Source: Cryobacterium arcticum (GTDB lineage: Bacteria; Actinomycetota; Actinomycetes; Actinomycetales; Microbacteriaceae). From it: a DNA stretch of 64,000 nt. The notes beneath the pieces were generated by a model, which was not told the origin of the DNA, did not search any database, and saw only the letters and a list, made by a program, of their open reading frames with translations. The DNA lies in contig NZ_CP016282.1 of NCBI RefSeq assembly GCF_001679725.1, positions 2,170,001 to 2,234,000 on the forward strand, in the 5' to 3' direction. The position numbers and the translations under genes are program-made. Positions 1 to 11,459 of the stretch are shown here, one piece after another (position 1 is the first letter of the stretch; each line of letters begins with the position of its first letter).

Positions 1-879
1 GACGAGAGTCCCCTTGCAGGGACTGGCCGGCCCGCTCAGGCACGCCCCGCCCTGGGCATCCGGGACCTGGCGCCTGAGGGAATTCTCATTCTCGCCGGCG
101 GGCGGGCGATCCTCCTGCAGCTGGCCAACCCCGCCGTCGGGCACGGGGTGGCCCGGCACAGCGACTTCGCCGCCCGGCCGCTCGACCGACTGACGGGCAC
201 ACTCGCATACGTGTACGCGGTCACCTGCGGAACTCCCATCGACAGGGTGGCGGCGGTTCGCCGGGTGTCACTGGCGCACCGTCCGGTGCACAGCCCCCGA
301 ACCGTTGCTGACGGGGACCCCGCCTACAACGCGTTCGATCCGGCGCTTCAGCTCTGGGTGGCCGCCACCCTCTACGAGTCGGCGACCCGCATGCACGACC
401 TGGTCTTCGGCCCGCTCCCCGACGACGACGCGGAGGCGGTCTACCGCGACTACGCGGTGCTGGGCACCGCCCTGCAGGTGCCGGCCGGGTTGTGGCCGCC
501 GACCCGGCAGGCCTTCGCGGAATACTGGCGGAACGCCGGCCGAACGCTGTCGACGGACGCCACGACCCGCGCCGTCGCCGACACGCTGCTGCATCCGCGG
601 ACAGGGCCGGTCTGGCTGCGCCTGGCGATGCCGCTGGCCCGCCTGGTCACGGCGGGGCTGCTCGAGCCCGGGGAACGCGCCCTGTTCGAGCTGCCGTGGT
701 CGCCGGGGCGGCAACGGCGCTTCAACCTTGTTCTGACGCTCCTGCGCGCGGTCTACCCGCGGTTGCCGAGGCGACTGCGGCACGCGCCGATGCGCCACTA
801 CCTGCGTGCCGCCCGGGCCCGGTCGGCCGCCGAACGTTCCGAGTCCGAGCGGCTCGGCGCCGCATCCGGCGAGATCTAG
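1..879 (+). CDS. MpaB-type oxygenase (DUF2236), 5' partial
   Basis: The frame is open from the first base of the window and ends at TAG 877-879, giving 292 visible residues; the true start lies upstream. The residues before the first in-frame GTG at 148 (GGRAILLQLANPAVGHGVA) continue directly into HSDFAARPLDRLTGTL, which resembles the conserved N-terminal block of the DUF2236 / oxygenase MpaB family, so the GTG is not the start. Members of this family include haem-dependent oxygenases such as latex-clearing protein; the substrate here is unknown. No membrane segment is obvious in the visible part, although the 610-660 region is hydrophobic. It converges on the gene at 904-1482, from which it is separated by only 24 bases holding a GC-rich palindrome. 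Confidence 0.85.
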   Translation, partial: DESPLAGTGRPAQARPALGIRDLAPEGILILAGGRAILLQLANPAVGHGVARHSDFAARPLDRLTGTLAYVYAVTCGTPIDRVAAVRRVSLAHRPVHSPRTVADGDPAYNAFDPALQLWVAATLYESATRMHDLVFGPLPDDDAEAVYRDYAVLGTALQVPAGLWPPTRQAFAEYWRNAGRTLSTDATTRAVADTLLHPRTGPVWLRLAMPLARLVTAGLLEPGERALFELPWSPGRQRRFNLVLTLLRAVYPRLPRRLRHAPMRHYLRAARARSAAERSESERLGAASGEI

Positions 880-903
880 CGACACCGCCGGCCGGAATCC
901 GGC

Positions 904-1482
904 CTAGAAGAAGTCGTCCGGCGTGCCGGCGGCGCGAGTGACCGCGACGCTGGACAGTCCGGCGCCATCGAGCTTGGCCACCGCGACCCGGAGGCCGGAT
1001 TCCATCTGGGAGGCCCACACCTCGGTCTCGCGGGCGGCCGCTTCGACGGCCTCGAGCTTGGCCAGGGCCTTCTCCTTGTCGGCCCGCTCCGTCTTGACCT
1101 GCTGGATGCTCAGGGTCACCGCGTAGTAGGCCGCCACCATCGACGCGATCGGTGTGGCGATCACGGCCAGGGCGATGATGGACTCGTTGGACACGTTCAC
1201 GAAGATCATGATGATGAACGCGATCGTGAGAACGGCGATGCCCACCAGCACCACCAGCGCGGCACGCTGGGGGCCGCCGGTGCGCAGGTCGGAGATCAGC
1301 GTGCGGCTGCGGGGCCTGGCATCGCGCGACTCGGTTGCGGTCTCCGCCAGTTCGGCCTCCGCCGGGCCTGTGACCGGGTCGCGGTCGAAGTCGAGGCGTT
1401 CGGTGTGCGTCTGGTCCGCTCCAGCGGTCTGCACGGGGCGGGTGCGGTCGAAGGGGTCGTAGCTCTGATCGGTCATGGTCAC
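904..1482 (-). CDS. hypothetical membrane protein with C-terminal coiled coil
   Basis: 192 residues. The first 65 or so are hydrophilic and acidic, followed by two adjacent transmembrane segments (about residues 73-95 and 100-122; stretches LVVLVGIAVLTIAFIIMIF and IIALAVIATPIASMVAAYY). A charged heptad-like helix then runs from about 125 to 165 (QQVKTERADKEKALAKLEAV), with a short tail ending PDDFF. It begins with GTG 1482; an ATG two codons later (1476) is an alternative start. It lies 15 bases after the HTH gene at 1498-2058 and so is probably the last gene of the trehalose operon. I do not recognise a named family. A membrane-anchored sensor or scaffold is possible but is inference only. 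Confidence 0.75.
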   Translation of the reverse strand: MTMTDQSYDPFDRTRPVQTAGADQTHTERLDFDRDPVTGPAEAELAETATESRDARPRSRTLISDLRTGGPQRAALVVLVGIAVLTIAFIIMIFVNVSNESIIALAVIATPIASMVAAYYAVTLSIQQVKTERADKEKALAKLEAVEAAARETEVWASQMESGLRVAVAKLDGAGLSSVAVTRAAGTPDDFF

Positions 1483-1497
1483 TCCGTCGGTGTCGGG

Positions 1498-2058
1498 CTA
1501 GCGGTCTGTTCTGATGCGATCGGTGTTGGTCGGAACCTCGGGCGAATCATCGAGCGAGTGCGCCGATGTTCCTGCAGTGGAGGGTAGCGCGTCACCGGGT
1601 AGGAAGACGCGTTTGTAGCTCCGCCCGTCGGCCAGCTCGACCGTGCGGCTGATCAGCCTACCCCGGGTCACCTGCAGGTAGACGGCCTGCGCGGACACCC
1701 CGAGCTGCGCCGCCGCCTCGGCCACCGAGCGGCCCGGGAGATCGGTGGGCACGCTGCTGGGCCGGATGCTGCGCTTGCGGCCAGCGGACAGCCGGGCGGC
1801 GATCTCGTCGTCGGTGCCCTGCCAACGCCACTTGGCCGCGGTGGGCTTGAGGCCGGCCGCTTCGGCGATCTCCGGCCAGCCTGACCCGGCCGCGAGGGCG
1901 TCGCGCACGCTGCTGAGCGCGGCCGGATCGGCGTCGAGGTGATGTAGCACGGCGCGGATCGCCCGCATCCGTTCGAGGGGCGGCGCGGACTCTTCGCCGT
2001 CCAGCCGGACGAGCCTGGCCAGAGCCTCAGCGCTCTGCTGGGACAGGAAGGAACCCAC
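1498..2058 (-). CDS. helix-turn-helix DNA-binding protein (two HTH segments)
   Basis: 186 residues from GTG 2058, chosen because GAGGAG sits 6 bases upstream of it; the same frame stays open far upstream but that part is only the shadow of treZ. There are two helix-turn-helix candidates: GWPEIAEAAGLKPTAAKWRW near residues 60-80 and RSVAEAAAQLGVSAQAVYLQ near 110-130, the latter followed by RGRLISRTV, a pattern seen in excisionase/MerR-type winged HTH proteins. The C-terminal 35 residues look disordered. It starts 44 bases after the treZ stop and is followed 15 bases later by a membrane protein, so it is likely cotranscribed with trehalose genes. Whether it regulates them is unknown. Confidence 0.8.
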   Translation of the reverse strand: MGSFLSQQSAEALARLVRLDGEESAPPLERMRAIRAVLHHLDADPAALSSVRDALAAGSGWPEIAEAAGLKPTAAKWRWQGTDDEIAARLSAGRKRSIRPSSVPTDLPGRSVAEAAAQLGVSAQAVYLQVTRGRLISRTVELADGRSYKRVFLPGDALPSTAGTSAHSLDDSPEVPTNTDRIRTDR

Positions 2059-2102
2059 GGTTTTCTCCTCGATTCTGCGTCGGCTAGGGCGCGATGGTCG
2101 GG

Positions 2103-3886
<1,784 letters not shown>

Positions 3887-3890
<4 letters not shown>

Positions 3891-6232
3891 GGGGCGACCT
3901 CCTCGGTGGCGGCGGATTCGGGCTGGGTGGCGGATGCGGGGATGAGCAGTGCCACCGGGTAGCGCGCGAGCAGGTCGGCCAGCCGCACCTCTCCTCCGGC
4001 GACGTGGGCGCCGGTGAGGGTGTCCTGCCAGGCATGGCCGGCGAGCATGATCGTGGTGTCGCCCCAACCGGTGCGGGCCAGGGCCACCGGCAGCCGGGTG
4101 GCCACCGTGACGGCGCCGCCCCGGTCGAAGGCCACGACGTGGGCGGCGGCCGAGCCGAAGGCCTCGACGGGAGCGTGTCGGCGGAACAGGTCCGGTCGAT
4201 CCCGTCGCAGCCGGAGCGCACGGGTGGTGACCAGCAGCTTGGCCGCGCCCGTCTCATCCACCGGCGGCAGCCAGCCCGCGGTGACCCGGGCCAGGTACTC
4301 CCGGCGCATCCCGTAGTCGACGGGGCGGCGGTTGTCGGGGTCGACGAGGGACGTCTCCCAGAGCTCGCTGCCCTGGTAGACGTCGGGCACGCCGGGGGCG
4401 GTGAGCTGGATCAGCTTGAGCGCGAGGGAGTTGCTCCAACCGGCCTGCCGGATCCTGTCGACGAACGCGGTGACGGTGTCGCGCAGCGGACCGGGTTCGG
4501 CCAGGCTGCGGACGAGGTCGCGCATGGCGTTCTCGAACTCCTCGTTCGGCGCGGTCCAGGTGGTGGAGAGGTTGGCTTCCCTGGACGCCTTCTCCGCGTA
4601 GCCGATGAGGCGATCCGTCGACGCCGGCCAGGAGCCGACGACGGCCTGCCAGAGCAGGTTCTCGAAGGGCGCGTCGCCGAGCGGAGCCAGCCCGCGCAGC
4701 GTGCCGAGCACAGCGGCCCACTCGTCCGGAAGCTCGGCGATGACCGAGATGCGGCTGCGCACATCCTCCGCACGTTTGGTGTCGTGGGTGGACAGCGTGG
4801 TCTGGGACGCGGGCGAGACGGCCAGGCGGGTCTGCTGGCGGCGGTGGAACTCGTCCACCGGCACCGCGAACTCGCTCGGGTCCGCGCCGACCTCATTGAG
4901 CGAGGTGAGCCGGCTGTAGCGGTAGTAGGCGGTGTCTTCGACGCCCTTGGCCATGACCATGCCGGAGGTCTGTTGGAACCGCACTGCAGCCGGGTGGTCG
5001 GGGTCGGTGAGAATGGGCAGCAGCGCGCTGATGGTAGCGTCCAGGTCTGGCCGGCGCTGCCGGGCCAAGCGCACCGCGGTGTCCAGCTCGTGTCGGCCGA
5101 CGGGCAGGTAGGAGCGGTACACCGGGAACCAGGCGACCAGTTCCGACAGGGCGTCGACAGCGTCGGGCACCTCGGGGATCAGCCGGTCCAGGCGGCGCAC
5201 CTCGCTCTGCAGGATCGTGTCCGCGATGGCCCGTTTGCCGGTGTAGACCAGTTCGCTCCAGGAAACCGGGGCGTCGGCGCCGCTCAGCTCGGCCTGCAGA
5301 GCCGCTTCGAGGGCGTCGAGTCGTTCCTGGCCCGCCGGGTCGACGAGGACCCGGTCGAAGTCGGCGAGGGCGTCATAGCCCGTGGTGCCGTCGGTCGACC
5401 AGTTGCTGGGCAGCTGCTCACGACCCTCGAGGATCTTCTCCACGAGGAGGTAGCGGCCGCCCATCGCGGCCTGCAGACGATCGAGGTAGCCGCCCGGGTC
5501 GGCCAGGCCGTCCGGGTGGTCCACCCGCAGGCCCTGCACCGCTCCGGTGCGCACCCAGCGCAGGATCTCGCGGTGGGATTCGTCGAAGACCCACGGCACC
5601 TCGACGCGGAGGCCGGCGAGGGTGTTCACCGCGAAGAACCGCCGGTAGTTGAGATCGGCGTCGGCGCGGCGCCAGTTCACCAGTTCGTAGTGCTGCCGGT
5701 CGTGGACGACCGTGGCGTTCGCGCCGTCGTCGGCGGTCCCCGGGGCCAGCGGGAACCGGTTGTCGTAGTAGTGCAGTTCGTCGCCGACGACGGTGAGCTT
5801 CTCCAGCTCGGCGTCGCCGTCTCCGAGCACCGGAAGCAGCACCCGGTCGTGGCCGGCCGGCCAGTCCACGTCGAAGGCCTCCGCATAGCGCGACTCCCGG
5901 CCGAGCTTCAGCAGGTCCCACCACCAGGCGTTGTCCTGGGGGGTGTTCACCCCCATGTGGTTGGGCACGATGTCGACCAGGATGCCCCGGCCGGCGGTCG
6001 TGGCCTGCTCGGAGAGCCGCGCGAGCGCTTCGGGCCCGCCCCTGGCCGGGTCGACGGTGCCGTGGTCGGTCACGTCGTAGCCGTGATCGGACCCCGCCTC
6101 GGCGGTGAGCAGCGGTGAGAGGTAGATCCAGTCGGCGCCCAGTGCGGTGACGTAATCGAGCACGGCTGCCGCCGCATCCAGGTCGAAGGCCGACGTGATC
6201 TGCAGGCGATAAGTGGAGACGGGAACGATCAT
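3887..6232 (-). CDS. treY: malto-oligosyltrehalose synthase
   Basis: Isomerises the reducing-end alpha-1,4 bond of maltodextrins to an alpha,alpha-1,1 bond, giving maltooligosyltrehalose (EC 5.4.99.15). 781 residues, typical for TreY. The N-terminus [20 protein letters not shown] and the motifs [30 protein letters not shown] (nucleophile Asp, about residue 235), [10 protein letters not shown] (Glu, about 264) and [14 protein letters not shown] (Asp) are all present. ATG 6232 follows the glgX stop by 5 bases, and the stop overlaps the treZ start. With glgX and treZ it completes the TreX-TreY-TreZ route from glycogen to trehalose, generally linked to osmotic, cold and desiccation stress. Confidence 0.97.
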
Positions 6233-6237
6233 GAGGG

Positions 6238-8466
6238 TTACGCGTGTCCTTCGGTCGCGGCGTACGGGTCAGGGAGCACCGGCAACGTGAGCGTCGCCGT
6301 CGGCGGGGACGGGTGGCTCGCCAGCGACGCGGCCACGGAGTGATCCGGCAGGGCCTCGGGTTCGTGGTACTCGCGGAGCACGACCAGTGAGCGTCCCTTC
6401 ACGGTGTGGATGGCACCGGCCGGGCGGGGCAGCGAGTCGGCGCCCTCTCCCCCGGTGTCGATCACAATCTCCCAGGCCGGCGAGTACTCGTCGCTGGGCA
6501 GGGTGAACTCGACGTCCTCGCCATCCGCGTTGAAGAGCAGGATGAAGTTGACGTCGGTGACCTCCCGGCCACGCGAGTCGCGCTCGCGGATGCCCTGGCC
6601 GTTGAGGAACATCCCCACGGTGCGGGCGCGGCTTTCGTCCCAGTCCTCCGCCCGCATCTCCTCGCCGTCGGTGTTCAGCCAGACGATGTCCGCTAGCGGG
6701 TCGCCCTCGCCACGCTTGCCGGGGTGGCCGTCGAAGAAACGGCTGCGGCGGAAGGTGGGGTGTTCCTTGCGGAGGCGCACCACGGCGGCGGTGAACTCGA
6801 TCAAAGGCACATCGGCCTCGTCCCAGTGGATCCAGCTCAGCTCGGAGTCCTGCGCGTAGGTGTTGTTGTTGCCGTGCTGGGTGCGGCCGAGCTCGTCACC
6901 GTGCAGGATCATCGGCACGCCTTGGGACAGCAGCGTGGTGGCGATGAAGTTGCGCTGCTGGCGGCCGCGCAGGGTGCGGATGGCGTCGTCGTCGGTGGGG
7001 CCCTCGACGCCCGAGTTCCACGACCGGTTGTGGCTCTCGCCGTCGTTGTTGCCCTCACCGTTGGCGTCGTTGTGCTTCTCGTTGTAGGAGACCAGGTCGT
7101 TGAGGGTGAAGCCGTCGTGTGCGGTGACGAAGTTGATCGAGGCGACCGGGCGGCGGCCTGAGTGCTCGTAGAGGTCGGCGGATCCGGAGATGCGCGAGGC
7201 GAACTCGCCGAGGGTGGAGGGTTCGCCACGCCAGAAGTCGCGCACGGTGTCGCGGTACTTCCCGTTCCACTCCGTCCACTGCGGCGGGAAGTTGCCGACC
7301 TGGTATCCGCCGGGGCCGACGTCCCAGGGCTCGGCGATGAGCTTGACCTGGGAGACGATCGGGTCCTGCTGTACGAGCTCGAAGAAAGTGGAGAGCTTGT
7401 CGACGTCGTACAGGTCGCGGGCGAGGGCGCTGGCCAGGTCGAACCGGAAACCGTCGACGTGCATCTCGATGGCCCAGTAGCGCAGCGAGTCCATGATCAG
7501 CTGCAGGGCGTGCGGGTGGCGCACGTTGAGCGTGTTGCCGGTTCCTGTGTAGTCCATGTAGTAACGGCCGTCGTCGTCCATCAAACGGTAGTAGGCGGCG
7601 TTGTCGATGCCCTTGAACGAGATGGTCGGGCCCAGGTGGTTGCCCTCAGCGGTGTGGTTGTAGACCACGTCGAGGATGACCTCGATGCCGGCGGCGTGCA
7701 GGTTCTTGACCATGCCCTTGAACTCCTGCACCTGCTGGCCGAGGTCGCCGCTGGAGGAGTACGCGTTGTGCGGGGCGAAGAACCCGATGGTGTTGTAGCC
7801 CCAGTAGTTGCTCAGGCCCTGGTCCTGCAGGGTGGAGTCGTTGACGAACTGGTGCACCGGCATCAGCTCGATGGCGGTGACGCCGAGCTTCTGCAGGTGC
7901 TCGATGACCGACGGATGCGCGACGGCCGCGTAGGTGCCGCGCTGGGACTCCGGCACCTCGCTCTGCAGCTGGGTGAGACCCTTGACGTGGGCCTCGTAGA
8001 TCACCGTCTCGTTGTACGGGGTGCGCGGCGAGCGGTCGCCGGTCCAGTCGAAGAACGGGTTGACGACCACGCCCAACATCATGTGCGGGGCGGAGTCCTC
8101 GTCGTTGCGGGAGTCCGGGTCGCCGAAGTTGTAGGAGAACAGGGCCTGGTCCCAGTCCATGACGCCGCAGGTGGCCTTGGCGTATGGGTCGAGCAGCAGC
8201 TTGTTGGGGTTGGCGCGTTTGCCCTCGCTGGGGTTGTACTCACCGTGCACCCGGTAGCCGTAGCGCTGGCCCGGCTGCACCTCCGGCAGGTAGCAGTGCC
8301 AGACGAAGGCGCTGGACTCGCGGACCTCCACGGGGGTCTCGGCGCCGTTCTCGTCGAACAGGCACAGCTCCACCCGCTCGGCGGCCTCGCTGAACAGGGC
8401 GAAGTTCGTGCCGCTGCCGTCATAGGTCGCGCCGAGCGGGTAGGCAGATCCGGGCCAGGTTTCCAC
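6238..8466 (-). CDS. glgX: glycogen debranching protein GlgX/TreX
   Basis: Isoamylase-type enzyme that cleaves alpha-1,6 branches of glycogen and supplies linear maltodextrins for TreY. 742 residues from GTG 8466, chosen because GAGGAG lies 6 bases before it and because the family begins near WPGSAYPLGATYDGSGTNFA; a longer frame to 8541 is open. A CBM48 domain (about residues 15-110) precedes the GH13 barrel with DGFRFDLASALARD (about 340), LIAEPWDVGPGGY (about 378) and TAHDGFTLNDLVSYNEKHN (about 449). It is the first gene of the minus-strand trehalose operon; no clear promoter could be assigned in the 118 bases upstream. Confidence 0.96.
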   Translation of the reverse strand: METWPGSAYPLGATYDGSGTNFALFSEAAERVELCLFDENGAETPVEVRESSAFVWHCYLPEVQPGQRYGYRVHGEYNPSEGKRANPNKLLLDPYAKATCGVMDWDQALFSYNFGDPDSRNDEDSAPHMMLGVVVNPFFDWTGDRSPRTPYNETVIYEAHVKGLTQLQSEVPESQRGTYAAVAHPSVIEHLQKLGVTAIELMPVHQFVNDSTLQDQGLSNYWGYNTIGFFAPHNAYSSSGDLGQQVQEFKGMVKNLHAAGIEVILDVVYNHTAEGNHLGPTISFKGIDNAAYYRLMDDDGRYYMDYTGTGNTLNVRHPHALQLIMDSLRYWAIEMHVDGFRFDLASALARDLYDVDKLSTFFELVQQDPIVSQVKLIAEPWDVGPGGYQVGNFPPQWTEWNGKYRDTVRDFWRGEPSTLGEFASRISGSADLYEHSGRRPVASINFVTAHDGFTLNDLVSYNEKHNDANGEGNNDGESHNRSWNSGVEGPTDDDAIRTLRGRQQRNFIATTLLSQGVPMILHGDELGRTQHGNNNTYAQDSELSWIHWDEADVPLIEFTAAVVRLRKEHPTFRRSRFFDGHPGKRGEGDPLADIVWLNTDGEEMRAEDWDESRARTVGMFLNGQGIRERDSRGREVTDVNFILLFNADGEDVEFTLPSDEYSPAWEIVIDTGGEGADSLPRPAGAIHTVKGRSLVVLREYHEPEALPDHSVAASLASHPSPPTATLTLPVLPDPYAATEGHA

Positions 8467-8584
8467 GGTGTACTCCTCGAGGAATGAATAAGCGAAAGGG
8501 GGAACGTGGGCGGTTTGCCTGAGCCGGGCCCACTCGTTCACGCTACCCCGTCCGAGGGGCCCTGCTCGCCCGCCGGGCCCGGGG

Positions 8585-9619
8585 TCAGGCCATGAGTTCG
8601 TGCACGATCGGGGCCACCTCGGTGCCGTAGAGCTCGATACTGTTCATGAGCTTCTCGTGCGACAGGGTGCCCAGGCTGTACTTCAGGTCGAACCGGGACA
8701 AGGACAGCCCGGTGGCCATCTTGGCGATCTTGGTGGCGACGGTCTGGGGCGATCCGACGAACAGCGCGCCGTCGGGTCCGGCGTCCTGCTCGAAGCGGGC
8801 CTTGGTGGCCGGTCCCCAGCCGCGCTCGCGGCCGATGCGGTCCTGCATGGCCCGGTAGTGCGGCCACATCTCCTCGCGGGCCTGCTCGTCGGTCGCGGCC
8901 ACGTAGCCGGGCGAGTGCTCGCCGATGGGCAGCCGCTCGCGACCGAACTGGTCGAGGGCGCGGTGGTACAGGTCGGTGAACTGGGCGAACGCCAACGGTT
9001 CGCCGCCGATGATCGCGAGCATCAGGGGCAGGCCGTAATGGGCGGCGCGCACCACAGACTGCGGGCTGCCGCCCACGCCGATCCAGGTGCGGATGCTGCC
9101 CGACTCGGTGGGCGGGAACACTCGCTGGTCGGTCAGGGAGCCCCTGGTGGTACCGGTCCAGGTGACCGGCTCCTCCTTGAGCAGTTCGGTGAAGAGCTCG
9201 AGCTTCTCCTCGAACAGCTGCTCGTAGTCGCTCAGCTCCAGGCCGAACAGCGGAAACGACTCAGTGAAGGAGCCGCGACCGAGGATCACTTCTGCTCGAC
9301 CATTTGAGACGGCGTCGAGGGTGGCGAAGCGCTGGAAGACCCGCACCGGGTCGTCGGAGCTGAGCACGGTGACGGCGGAGCCGAGCTTGATGGTGGAGGT
9401 CTGCCCGGCGATCGCGGCGAGGACGACCTCGGGGGCGGAGACGGCGAAGTCCTCCCGGTGGTGCTCACCGATGCCGAAGAAGCTCAGGCCCACCTGGTCG
9501 GCAAGTACCGCCTCGGCCACCACGTTCCGCAGTACCTGCGCGTGGCTGAGCAGGGTTCCGTCGGGGGCGTACGTGACGTCGCCGAACGTGTCGAGACCCA
9601 ATTCCAGTGTCGGTGCCAT
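8585..9619 (-). CDS. LLM-class flavin-dependent oxidoreductase
   Basis: 344 residues from ATG 9619, which has GGAAGG ten bases upstream. The protein has a luciferase-like TIM-barrel pattern: GLDTFGDV at the start, FFGIGEHHREDFAVSAPEVV (about residues 47-66), TSTIKLGSAVTVLSSDDPVR, GRAEVILGRGSFTESFPLFG, and a C-terminal GSPQTVATKIAKM segment. Such enzymes use FMNH2 or F420; the substrate cannot be read from sequence. It stands alone: 118 bases separate it from glgX and 154 bases from the ABC-F gene. A palindromic GTATGCATAC element lies 27 bases upstream of the start. Confidence 0.92.
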   Translation of the reverse strand: MAPTLELGLDTFGDVTYAPDGTLLSHAQVLRNVVAEAVLADQVGLSFFGIGEHHREDFAVSAPEVVLAAIAGQTSTIKLGSAVTVLSSDDPVRVFQRFATLDAVSNGRAEVILGRGSFTESFPLFGLELSDYEQLFEEKLELFTELLKEEPVTWTGTTRGSLTDQRVFPPTESGSIRTWIGVGGSPQSVVRAAHYGLPLMLAIIGGEPLAFAQFTDLYHRALDQFGRERLPIGEHSPGYVAATDEQAREEMWPHYRAMQDRIGRERGWGPATKARFEQDAGPDGALFVGSPQTVATKIAKMATGLSLSRFDLKYSLGTLSHEKLMNSIELYGTEVAPIVHELMA

Positions 9620-9645
9620 GTGTCGTGCGCCCTTCCCATCAGTTT

Positions 9646-9663
9646 GTATGCATACGCATACTA
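9646..9663. promoter_or_regulatory. operator-like palindrome upstream of the LLM oxidoreductase
   Basis: GTATGCATAC (9646-9655) is a perfect 10-bp palindrome followed at once by another GCATAC half-site (9656-9661 region), lying 27-44 bases before the oxidoreductase ATG. The A/T-rich composition contrasts with the surrounding GC-rich DNA, and on the minus strand TAGTAT could serve as a -10 box. A repressor site is plausible, but no adjacent regulator gene identifies the protein. Confidence 0.35.
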
Positions 9664-9705
9664 CGTCCCAACGGCCGCGTGGCCGGTTCTATTCCAGGTG
9701 CGTTC

Positions 9706-9775
9706 AGCGCTGCCGGTCCGGCGCTGCCGGTCCAGTACTGCCGGTTCAGTGCTGCCGCTCCAGTGCTGCCGGTTC
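9706..9775. repeat. five tandem copies of a 14-bp unit
   Basis: Five consecutive 14-bp units (consensus AGTGCTGCCGGTTC) fill 9706-9775, each with 0-3 differences from consensus. The unit is not a multiple of three and the array is intergenic, running into the TGA stop of the ABC-F gene. The core GCTGCCGG recurs in 15-bp coding repeats at 30520-30579 and 52976-53050. Confidence 0.9.
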
Positions 9776-11459
9776 AGCGCGCAGCGGATGCGGCGGCGCT
9801 GGTCTCGACGACCTGGCCGGCCTCGACCGCCCAGTGCCTGTCGAGGCGCACAGTGGACAGCATCCGTCGGTCGTGCGTCACCAGCAGCAGCGTACCCGTG
9901 TAGGAGTCCAGGGCCTGCTCGAGCTGTTCGATCGCGGCCAGGTCCAGGTGGTTGGTGGGCTCGTCGAGCACCAGCAGGTTGACGCCGGTGGCCTGGAGCA
10001 GGGCGAGTCCCGCGCGTGTGCGCTCGCCGGGCGAGAGGGCGTCGGCCGGCCGGTTGACGTGATCGGCGGTCAGCCCGAACTTGGCCAGCAGGGTGCGGAT
10101 CTCTCCGGCGGCCAGGTCGGGCAGGCGCTCCTCGAAGATGGTCACCAGGCTCTGGTCACCGGTGACACTGGCCCGTGCCTGGTCGATCTCCCCGATCGCG
10201 ACGCTCGTGCCCATGCTCGCCGACCCGGCATCGGGGACGCGACGGCCCAGCAGCGCCCGCAGCAGGGTGGTCTTGCCCGCGCCGTTCGGCCCCGTGATGC
10301 CGATGCGCTCCCCCGCATTGACCTGCAGCGACACGGGGCCGAAGACGAAGTCGCCCTGCCGCACGATCGCGTCGTTGAGGACCGACACGACGGTGCTCGA
10401 CCGGGGGGCCGGGCCGATCGTGAACTCGAGCTTCCATTCCTTGCGCGGTTCGTCGACCTCGTCGAGCCTCTTGATTCGGCTCTCCATCTGACGGACCTTC
10501 TGGGCCTGCTTCTCACTGGACTCGGCGGAGGCCTTGCGGCGGATCTTGTCGTTGTCCGGCGCCTTCTTCATGGCGTTGCGCACGCCCTGGCTCGACCACT
10601 CGCGCTGGATGCGGGCGCGGCCGACCAGGTCGGCCTTCTTGTCGGCGAATTCGTCGAACGCGGCCCGCTTCTGCCGGCGGGCCGTTTCGCGTTCCTCGAG
10701 GTACGAGTCGTACCCGCCGCCGAAGACCCGGTTGGCGTTCTGGGCCAGATCCAATTCGAGTACCCGCGTCACGGAACGCGACAGGAACTCGCGGTCGTGG
10801 CTGACGAGCACGACACCGCCGCGGAGGCCTCGCACGAAGGACTCGAGCCGCTCGAGGCCGTCGAGGTCGAGGTCGTTGGTGGGTTCGTCGAGGAGGACGA
10901 TGTCAAACCTGGACAGCAGCAGCGCCGCCAGGCCCACCCGCGCGACCTGGCCGCCGGACAGCGCCGTCATCGGGGCGTCCGCGGCGACATCGGCGTCCAG
11001 CGTGAGGCCGAGGTCGTGCAGGACACCCGGCACCCTGTCGTCGAGATCGGCCGCACCGCTGGCCAGCCATCGGTCGAGGGCGTGCGAGTAGACGTCGGCG
11101 GGGTCAGGGCCGCCGGGTGCGGCCGGTTCGGCGAGAGCGGCAGCCGCGACGTCCATCTCCCGGGTGGCCTCGGCGCATCCGGTGCGCCGGGCGATGTACT
11201 CCGAGACGGTCTCGCCGGGCACTCGCTCGTGTTCCTGCGGCAGCCAGCCCACGAAGGCATCCGCCGGTGAGAGCGAGACGCTGCCGGACGAGGGCTCGTC
11301 GATCCCGGCCAGCAGGCGCAGGAGGGTGGACTTGCCGGCACCGTTCACCCCCACCACGCCCACGACGTCTCCGGGCGCGACGGTGAGGTCGAGGGAGTCG
11401 AACAGTGTGCGGTGGGCGTAGCCGCCGGCCAGGCCCTTGGCGACGAGTGTTGCGGTCAT
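9774..11459 (-). CDS. ABC-F family ATP-binding protein
   Basis: 561 residues from ATG 11459, with two ABC ATPase domains on one chain and no membrane segment, the ABC-F layout. Domain 1: Walker A GVNGAGKST (about residue 38), signature LSGGQVARV, Walker B IVLLDEPTNDLDLDGL. A charged helical linker (KKAPDNDKIRRKASAESSEK, about 300-330) follows. Domain 2: Walker A GPNGAGKTT, signature LSPGERTRAG, Walker B LLVLDEPTNHLDLAAIEQL. ABC-F proteins act on the ribosome in translation quality control or antibiotic protection; which applies here is not decidable from sequence. The stop codon lies inside a 14-bp tandem repeat array. Transcribed away from the neighbouring PLP-enzyme gene. Confidence 0.94.
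   Translation of the reverse strand: MTATLVAKGLAGGYAHRTLFDSLDLTVAPGDVVGVVGVNGAGKSTLLRLLAGIDEPSSGSVSLSPADAFVGWLPQEHERVPGETVSEYIARRTGCAEATREMDVAAAALAEPAAPGGPDPADVYSHALDRWLASGAADLDDRVPGVLHDLGLTLDADVAADAPMTALSGGQVARVGLAALLLSRFDIVLLDEPTNDLDLDGLERLESFVRGLRGGVVLVSHDREFLSRSVTRVLELDLAQNANRVFGGGYDSYLEERETARRQKRAAFDEFADKKADLVGRARIQREWSSQGVRNAMKKAPDNDKIRRKASAESSEKQAQKVRQMESRIKRLDEVDEPRKEWKLEFTIGPAPRSSTVVSVLNDAIVRQGDFVFGPVSLQVNAGERIGITGPNGAGKTTLLRALLGRRVPDAGSASMGTSVAIGEIDQARASVTGDQSLVTIFEERLPDLAAGEIRTLLAKFGLTADHVNRPADALSPGERTRAGLALLQATGVNLLVLDEPTNHLDLAAIEQLEQALDSYTGTLLLVTHDRRMLSTVRLDRHWAVEAGQVVETSAAASAAR

Noticed and set aside
890..904. GGCCGGA/TCCGGCC palindrome between the first two convergent genes
   Set aside because: Possible terminator, but the arms leave too small a loop and there is no T-run; it also overlaps a stop codon.
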